Below are positions 59,965 through 64,000 of a stretch of DNA of 64,000 bases, piece by piece. How positions within the stretch are numbered: position 1 is the stretch's first letter; each line of letters opens with the position of its first letter. The translations under genes and the position numbers were made by a program. Location: NCBI GenBank assembly GCA_035369485.1, contig DAOSMC010000001.1:1-64000 (forward strand). The letters run 5' to 3'. The stretch is from JAQVHD01 sp035369485 (lineage in GTDB: Bacteria > Patescibacteriota > Minisyncoccia > UBA6257 > JAAZHW01). The notes under the pieces were generated by a model. It was given only the letters and a program-made list of their open reading frames with translations. It was not told the origin of the DNA and did no database searches.

Positions 59965-60657
59965 ATGAAGAAAGCCAAAATCCTTATTTTTTATGGCCCT
60001 CCAGGCGCCGGAAAAGACACGCAAGCTCGACGTATTGCGTTTAAATCAGGAGCTGTTATTGTTAGCTCATCAAAATTAATTGAAGAGAGAATTTTTGATC
60101 CTCAACTACAAAACGATCCAATTATTCAAAGAGAACGAAAAAATTATGAATCAGGCGCTTTATGCACGCCCGAATGGGTGACCCAAATTATTAATGATAA
60201 AGTTAAAGAATTAGCAGCGCAAAAACAGGATCTTATTTTTACTGGTTCGCCACGTACAATTTATGAAGCAGAAAATGAAATTCCTTATTGGGAAACATTT
60301 TATGGCCAAGAAAATATTCATCCTATTTTAATTAATTTAAAACCAGAAACTTCAGTTTTTCGTAATACGCATCGCCGAGTTTGTGAAAAATGCGGATACC
60401 CTGTTATTTATTCGTGGGAGACTGAAATGTGGAAATTCTGTCCATTATGCGGAGGGAAAATCATTGATCGAGGTGTTCTTGATGATGAGGCAACAATCAA
60501 GGTGCGCTTAGAAGAATATGAAAATCGTACCAAGCCCATTTTGGCTTATTTTCAAAAAAGAGGTTATCAAGTTATTGAAGTTGATGGCGAGCCGTTGCCA
60601 GATATTGTTACCCAAAACCTTATTGAAGCTTTGGCCAAAATTAACTTTTTTGATTAA
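59965..60657 (+). CDS. adk: Adenylate kinase with zinc lid
   Basis: 230 residues. Converts AMP + ATP to two ADP. P-loop FYGPPGAGKDTQA, the AMP-binding start VSSSKLIEERI (usual SxGDxLR is changed), TGSPRTIYEAE in place of DGFPRT, and a zinc lid with CEKCGYPVIYSWETEMWKFCPLCGG (60390-60461). The changed AMP-site motifs could shift nucleotide preference, so an adenylate-kinase family NMP kinase of different specificity is not excluded. Its place between secY and map is the usual one for adk. Confidence 0.88.
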   Translation: MKKAKILIFYGPPGAGKDTQARRIAFKSGAVIVSSSKLIEERIFDPQLQNDPIIQRERKNYESGALCTPEWVTQIINDKVKELAAQKQDLIFTGSPRTIYEAENEIPYWETFYGQENIHPILINLKPETSVFRNTHRRVCEKCGYPVIYSWETEMWKFCPLCGGKIIDRGVLDDEATIKVRLEEYENRTKPILAYFQKRGYQVIEVDGEPLPDIVTQNLIEALAKINFFD

Positions 60658-60658
60658 A

Positions 60659-61417
60659 ATGATTAAATTAAAAAGCGACGAAGAAATTCAGAAATTAAAA
60701 GAAGGAGGGCGTCTGCTTTCAAAAATTATTTATGAAGTAGCGGCAAAAGCAAAGGCGGGTATTTCAACTAGAGAACTGGATTGGTTAGCCGAAAATTCTA
60801 TTTTAAAATGTGGCGGTGAGCCAGCTTTTAAAAACTATCAACCAGATTTTAGCTTAAAGCCTTTTCCTGCTACTCTTTGTGTATCAGTTAATAATGTAAT
60901 AGTTCACGGCATTCCTGGCAATTATTTGTTGCGTAATGGTGATTTGGTAAAGCTTGATCTAGGAATGAAATATAAAGGTTTTTTTACAGATATGGCCATT
61001 ACAGTGGGAGTAGGAAAGATTTCGTCTTTGGCTCAAAAATTAATCCGCGTGACTAGAAAGGCTTTAGATTTGGCCATTCAAGCTGCTCAAGTCGGAGCAA
61101 CCTTGGGGGATATTGGTTATGCAATTGAACAATATGTTCGCTCCGAAGGATTTTATGAAATTCGGGTGTTGTCTGGTCATGGGGTGGGTTATGCTCCGCA
61201 TGAGGATCCTGATATTTTGAATTTTGGTGTTCCTCATAAGGGTATTAAATTAAAGGAGGGTATGGTTATTGCAATTGAACCGATGGTAGCAGTTGATTCT
61301 TCGGATGTTATTGAATTAGCTGATGGTAGTTTTGTGACTAAAACCGGTTGTTTGGCCGCTCACTTTGAACATACCATTGCGATTACTAGTCGAGGACCCA
61401 TTATTTTAACCAAATAA
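60659..61417 (+). CDS. map: Methionine aminopeptidase, type I
   Basis: 252 residues; the ATG lies one base after the adk stop codon. Removes the initiator Met. The metal ligands are visible: Asp pair in VKLDLGMKYKGFFTDMAITVG, His in SGHGVGYAPHEDP, Glu in VIAIEPMV and Glu in HFEHTIAIT. The substrate-site His is in VIVHGIPG. The operon normally continues infA-rpmJ-rpsM-rpsK after map; here ruvX follows, so the r-protein operon is split. Confidence 0.97.
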   Translation: MIKLKSDEEIQKLKEGGRLLSKIIYEVAAKAKAGISTRELDWLAENSILKCGGEPAFKNYQPDFSLKPFPATLCVSVNNVIVHGIPGNYLLRNGDLVKLDLGMKYKGFFTDMAITVGVGKISSLAQKLIRVTRKALDLAIQAAQVGATLGDIGYAIEQYVRSEGFYEIRVLSGHGVGYAPHEDPDILNFGVPHKGIKLKEGMVIAIEPMVAVDSSDVIELADGSFVTKTGCLAAHFEHTIAITSRGPIILTK

Positions 61418-61418
61418 A

Positions 61419-61844
61419 ATGGCGAATGTTTTAGCTATTGATTATGGAACAAAAAGGATTGGATTGGCAATTGCAGATGAAAAATTGAAAATTCCTTTAC
61501 CGCTTAAACCTATTATAGAAAAAAACCAGCAGCAGGTTTTGGAAAAAATAGCAAATCTTTGTAAAGAAAAGAATGTTGATCAAATTGTTATTGGACTGCC
61601 ACTTTCTTTTGAATTTGAAGAAACATCCATGTGTCAAGAAATTAAAGCGTTTGGGGAGAATCTAAAACAAATTACTGGAATAAAAATTATCTATGAGAAC
61701 GAGGTCTTAACAACTGAAGCGGCAAAAAAAATGAGGCAAACTACTTCGCAGTTAAAATCGCGAAAAGACAAATCAAAAAACCATTTTGATAGTCAAGCAG
61801 CGAGTTTAATTTTGGAAAGTTATTTGAGAAAGGTTAAGTCTTGA
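61419..61844 (+). CDS. ruvX: RuvX/YqgF-type RNase H-fold nuclease
   Basis: 141 residues. VLAIDYGTKRIGLAIADEK at the start, VIGLPLSFEFEETSMCQEI, the E of IIYENEVLTTEAA and the C-terminal HFDSQAASLILESYL give the four acidic positions of the family. It is a putative Holliday junction resolvase or, better supported, the nuclease that trims the 5' end of pre-16S rRNA. The typical GxxR/DxR loop (YDERLTT) reads YENEVLTT here. Confidence 0.9.
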   Translation: MANVLAIDYGTKRIGLAIADEKLKIPLPLKPIIEKNQQQVLEKIANLCKEKNVDQIVIGLPLSFEFEETSMCQEIKAFGENLKQITGIKIIYENEVLTTEAAKKMRQTTSQLKSRKDKSKNHFDSQAASLILESYLRKVKS

Positions 61845-61869
61845 TTTTATATTTATAATATGGTATAAT
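61841..61869 (+). promoter_or_regulatory. Promoter TTGATT-N17-TATAAT, leaderless spacing
   Basis: The -35 is at 61841-61846, overlapping the ruvX stop codon region, and the -10 at 61864-61869. Seven bases separate the -10 from the next ATG, so the mRNA would start at the codon itself. Confidence 0.65.
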
Positions 61870-61876
61870 AAAATAT

Positions 61877-62326
61877 ATGAAACGAAATTCATTTTACATC
61901 ATAGTCATCATTATTCTTGTCATCTTATTGGCATTTGTCATTTATGCCTACCTTTCTGATTATCAGAAGGCGAAAGAAAATTTAGCAGATCGAATAATTT
62001 CTGCTCATTTAGAAGGTTTCCCCGCGGGGACGTCGGTGAAAGAAGGAATGCAGGGAGAAGAAAAGACTGTTTTTCGAAAAGGGGAATGGATGGGTGTCTC
62101 GGGAAAAATTAAAACTAATGAAGGAGGAGATTTGTTTTTAAAAATCTATGATTTAGCTGGTAATTTGATTCAGGAAAATGAAAAGTGGCATAAATCTCTT
62201 CAGGCTGGCCAGGGCGATTTTGGAATGTGCTGCATTGTGGTTCCCAATGAAGTCGGTCAATATGAAGCGCGCTTGATTTTAAACGAAGAAGTCCTTTACT
62301 CTTTAAATTTTTCTGTAACGGAGTAA
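61877..62326 (+). CDS. Membrane-anchored extracytoplasmic protein, unknown
   Basis: 149 residues. A signal anchor at about 5-27 (FYIIVIIILVILLAFVIYA) is followed by a helix and, from about residue 60, a beta-rich domain (EWMGVSGKIKTNEGGDLFLKIYDLAGNLIQE spans 62086-62178) with a closing strand YEARLILNEEVLYSLNFSV. The pattern resembles a small immunoglobulin-like or C2-like sandwich. Two adjacent Cys (MCCIV) are near residue 117. I do not recognise the family. Confidence 0.6.
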   Translation: MKRNSFYIIVIIILVILLAFVIYAYLSDYQKAKENLADRIISAHLEGFPAGTSVKEGMQGEEKTVFRKGEWMGVSGKIKTNEGGDLFLKIYDLAGNLIQENEKWHKSLQAGQGDFGMCCIVVPNEVGQYEARLILNEEVLYSLNFSVTE

Positions 62327-62367
62327 AATATAGTTAGAGGTTTAAAAATTTTTAAAAGGAGAATGAA

Positions 62368-62619
62368 ATGAAAAAATATTTCATTTCTTTTGTGGAAGAA
62401 TTCATTTTTAATCCAAAGTATCAAGATCATATAGCCGGACGAGTAGAAATATATTTGAGAAAAAGTCAGTATGATATCGATGAGTTGAGATTCTTTACTA
62501 AAAAGATTAAGAAATTTAATCGTTTTCGTAACAAATGGGACTTGGAAGAAGTTTCGGAATCTCAATTAGAAAAAATTAGAAAAATTATTGCAAAAGAATT
62601 TAATGAAATTGAAGAGTAA
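62368..62619 (+). CDS. Small hypothetical protein with a strong ribosome-binding site
   Basis: 83 residues, charged and helical (DELRFFTKKIKKFNRF, SESQLEKIRKIIAKEFNEIEE), no membrane segment or known motif. The AAGGAG at 62356-62361, six bases before the ATG, is one of the clearest Shine-Dalgarno sequences in the window, and a good intrinsic terminator follows, so the gene is probably real. No function can be assigned. Confidence 0.65.
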   Translation: MKKYFISFVEEFIFNPKYQDHIAGRVEIYLRKSQYDIDELRFFTKKIKKFNRFRNKWDLEEVSESQLEKIRKIIAKEFNEIEE

Positions 62620-62626
62620 AAATATC

Positions 62627-62654
62627 AACCGCTTCGGAATGGGGCGGTTTTTTT
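62627..62654 (+). terminator. Intrinsic terminator after the small hypothetical gene
   Basis: AACCGC (62627-62632) pairs with GCGGTT (62644-62649) around an 11-base loop, followed by a run of T to 62654. It is the best classical terminator in the window. Confidence 0.85.
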
Positions 62655-62764
62655 ATAATATTAAGAATAAATCGAATAAAAAACCAAAGAAGCATTTTTA
62701 GGAAGCTCTATTTTTTATTGCCGTTTTTAGTCAGCGTTGACTTTTGTGTTTTTAATTTTAAGTT

Positions 62765-62770
62765 TATAAT
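62765..62770 (+). promoter_or_regulatory. -10 element TATAAT for the glycosyltransferase gene
   Basis: A perfect -10 eight bases before the ATG at 62779, again leaving almost no leader. The TTGACT at 62737-62742 is 22 bases away, too far for a normal -35. Confidence 0.5.
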
Positions 62771-62778
62771 ATATTCAT

Positions 62779-63510
62779 ATGGCTAAGCCATTTCTTTCTG
62801 TTATTATTCCTGCTTACAACGAAGCCAAGCGTTTACCCAAAACGCTTTTAGATATGGATAAATATTTAACTCAGGCAGGTTTTTCATATGAAATCATTGT
62901 AGTTAATGATGGTTCAAAGGATCATACGGCAGAAATTGTTACCAAAATGCGGGAATTTATTAAAAACCTCTATTTGATTGATAACAAAGATAATCAAGGA
63001 AAAGGAGGGGTGGTTGCTCAAGGAATGTTGGCAGCGAAAGGAACATTACGATTATTTTCTGATGCTGATAATTCCACATCCCTTGATCAGGTGGAAAAGT
63101 TCTTTCCTTATTTTAAACAAGGATATGACGTAGTTATTGGCTCTCGTTATGTTAAGGATTCAGAATTACCGGTAAAACAACCTTTTTTTCGGCAGTTGCC
63201 CGGTAGAATAGGAAATTTTCTCATTCGTCTTTTAGCTGTGCCGGGCATTAAAGATACTCAATGCGGTTTTAAAGCTTTTACTGAAGAAGCAGCGTCAAAA
63301 ATTTTCCCTCAATTAACAATAAAACGATGGGGTTTTGATATTGAAATTTTAGTTTTAGCACGACTAATGGGTTTTCGTATTAAAGAAGTTGGAGTGCGCT
63401 GGATTAACGATCCTGATTCTAAAGTAAAAGCGTCGGCCTATATTGAAGTTTTAACAGAATTAATAAAAATTCGACTTAATATTTGGCGGAAAAAATATAA
63501 AATAAATTAA
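62779..63510 (+). CDS. Family 2 glycosyltransferase, dolichyl-phosphate glucosyltransferase-like
   Basis: 243 residues, GT-A fold. LSVIIPAYNEAKRLPKTL at 6-23 and EIIVVNDGSKDHTAEIV bind the nucleotide; FSDADNSTSLDQVEKF contains the DxD-type metal motif; GSRYVKDSELPVKQP and CGFKAFTEEAASKIFPQL follow. This pattern matches enzymes that transfer glucose or a similar sugar from UDP/GDP-sugar to a polyprenyl phosphate. It has no membrane helices. galT starts at the next base, so the pair may serve surface glycan synthesis. Confidence 0.9.
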   Translation: MAKPFLSVIIPAYNEAKRLPKTLLDMDKYLTQAGFSYEIIVVNDGSKDHTAEIVTKMREFIKNLYLIDNKDNQGKGGVVAQGMLAAKGTLRLFSDADNSTSLDQVEKFFPYFKQGYDVVIGSRYVKDSELPVKQPFFRQLPGRIGNFLIRLLAVPGIKDTQCGFKAFTEEAASKIFPQLTIKRWGFDIEILVLARLMGFRIKEVGVRWINDPDSKVKASAYIEVLTELIKIRLNIWRKKYKIN

Positions 63511-64000
63511 ATGAAAAATTTGCGGAAGAATTCAAAAAAGAGAAAATTAAATAATCATCTCGTGTATATTTCTGAACTGAGACGCGATCCAGTTTCGAAT
63601 GATTGGGTTACAATTGCTTCGGTTCGCGCCAAACGGCCAGAGCAACTAATTATTAAAAAGCCGCAAAGAATTGTTACGCCTAAAAGCCAATGCCCTTTTG
63701 AAAATCCAGCGGTGAGCGGGCACAAACCGCCAGAATTAATAAAATCTCTTCCTCATAAAAAGGATTGGTTTTTGCAGATTTTTGAAAATAAATATCCAGC
63801 TTTTCAACCTAAAAATATTTCTATTAGCGAAAGAAAATACGGTCCTTATACCATTATCAATGGTTATGGTTATCACGAGCTTTTGGTTTTAAGAGATCAT
63901 TTTAAGCCAATAGCCGATTATTCAACATCGGAATTAGCCTTTATTCTTCAAGCTCTTCAAGAACGTTATCGACAAATTGCCCAAGACAAAAAAATTAAAT
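63511..64000 (+). CDS. galT: Galactose-1-phosphate uridylyltransferase-like (3' partial)
   Basis: An ATG directly after the glycosyltransferase stop codon opens a frame that runs to the right edge (163 codons seen). YISELRRDPVSNDWVTIASVRAKRP is the GalT opening, CPFEN near 70 corresponds to the zinc/Cys motif, and ENKYPAFQP, HELLVLRDH and ELAFILQALQERYRQI follow as in bacterial GalT. The catalytic HPH motif lies beyond the window. Related members act on other nucleotide sugars, so the substrate is tentative. Confidence 0.85.
   Translation, partial: MKNLRKNSKKRKLNNHLVYISELRRDPVSNDWVTIASVRAKRPEQLIIKKPQRIVTPKSQCPFENPAVSGHKPPELIKSLPHKKDWFLQIFENKYPAFQPKNISISERKYGPYTIINGYGYHELLVLRDHFKPIADYSTSELAFILQALQERYRQIAQDKKIK

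Noticed and set aside
1..64000. UGA recoded to Gly
   Set aside because: RF2 is present, TGA serves as a stop codon (for example rseP), and no in-frame TGA was needed to complete any gene.

Overview
The window is AT-rich bacterial DNA with tightly packed, mostly plus-strand operons. It reads like a member of the Candidate Phyla Radiation (Patescibacteria), most like Parcubacteria. The main signs are a ribosomal-protein operon with no rpmD (L30) between rpsE and rplO, a monoderm-style type IV pilus cluster (pilM-N-O, a small PilP-like protein, pilB-T-C-A-D, no secretin), PEGA and lamin-tail surface proteins, a half-length MFS protein, a short prolyl-tRNA synthetase without the INS editing domain, few Shine-Dalgarno sites and many promoters placed so that the transcript would start at or next to the start codon. 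UGA is used as stop and prfB (RF2) is present, so this is not one of the UGA-recoding lineages (Gracilibacteria/Absconditabacteria). The lineage is inferred; no 16S rRNA gene is in the window.

Layout. 1-7.3 kb is loose and repeat-rich: a partial cupredoxin-like protein, a diguanylate cyclase, a TrpR-family regulator surrounded by six copies of one palindrome, a PEGA protein, a first PilB/GspE ATPase, and a minus-strand structured RNA that looks like 6S RNA. 7.3-28.8 kb holds replication/repair genes (ruvB, polA, a holB-like gene), tsaE, the envelope and cell-shape genes (murA, two mreB paralogues, mreC, mreD, a PBP2), rseP, frr, greA, three aminoacyl-tRNA synthetases (proS, lysS, serS), an ftsQ-like gene and comF. 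28.9-37.6 kb is the type IV pilus operon. 37.6-48.1 kb contains folD, a CofE-like gene, murJ, lepA, ftsB-like, three tRNAs, prfB, ftsEX, a half MFS gene and a class I aldolase. 48.2-61.4 kb is tuf-rpsJ followed by the S10/spc operon through secY-adk-map. The end carries ruvX, two unknown small proteins, a family 2 glycosyltransferase and the start of galT.

How the parts fit. Cell-wall and shape genes (murA, mreBCD, PBP2, murJ, ftsQ/ftsB-like, ftsEX) describe a peptidoglycan-walled cell with a reduced divisome. The type IV pilus plus ComF is what one would expect of a cell that attaches to others and takes up DNA. Translation genes dominate the second half.

The most unusual content is non-coding. 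There are four separate structured-DNA systems: (i) six palindromes with core GTTATGCTATAGCATAAC clustered within 1.2 kb around the TrpR-like gene, several with different but self-complementary arms; (ii) seven dispersed GGCGGCG/AAATTT hairpins, always intergenic, again with varying but paired arms; (iii) an inverted-repeat family with ends GTCATTCTGAG/CTCAGGATGAC that itself carries inserted GCCTGCC palindromes; (iv) a 6S-like RNA on the minus strand with a near-consensus promoter. A further composite stem-loop lies between rpsJ and rplC.
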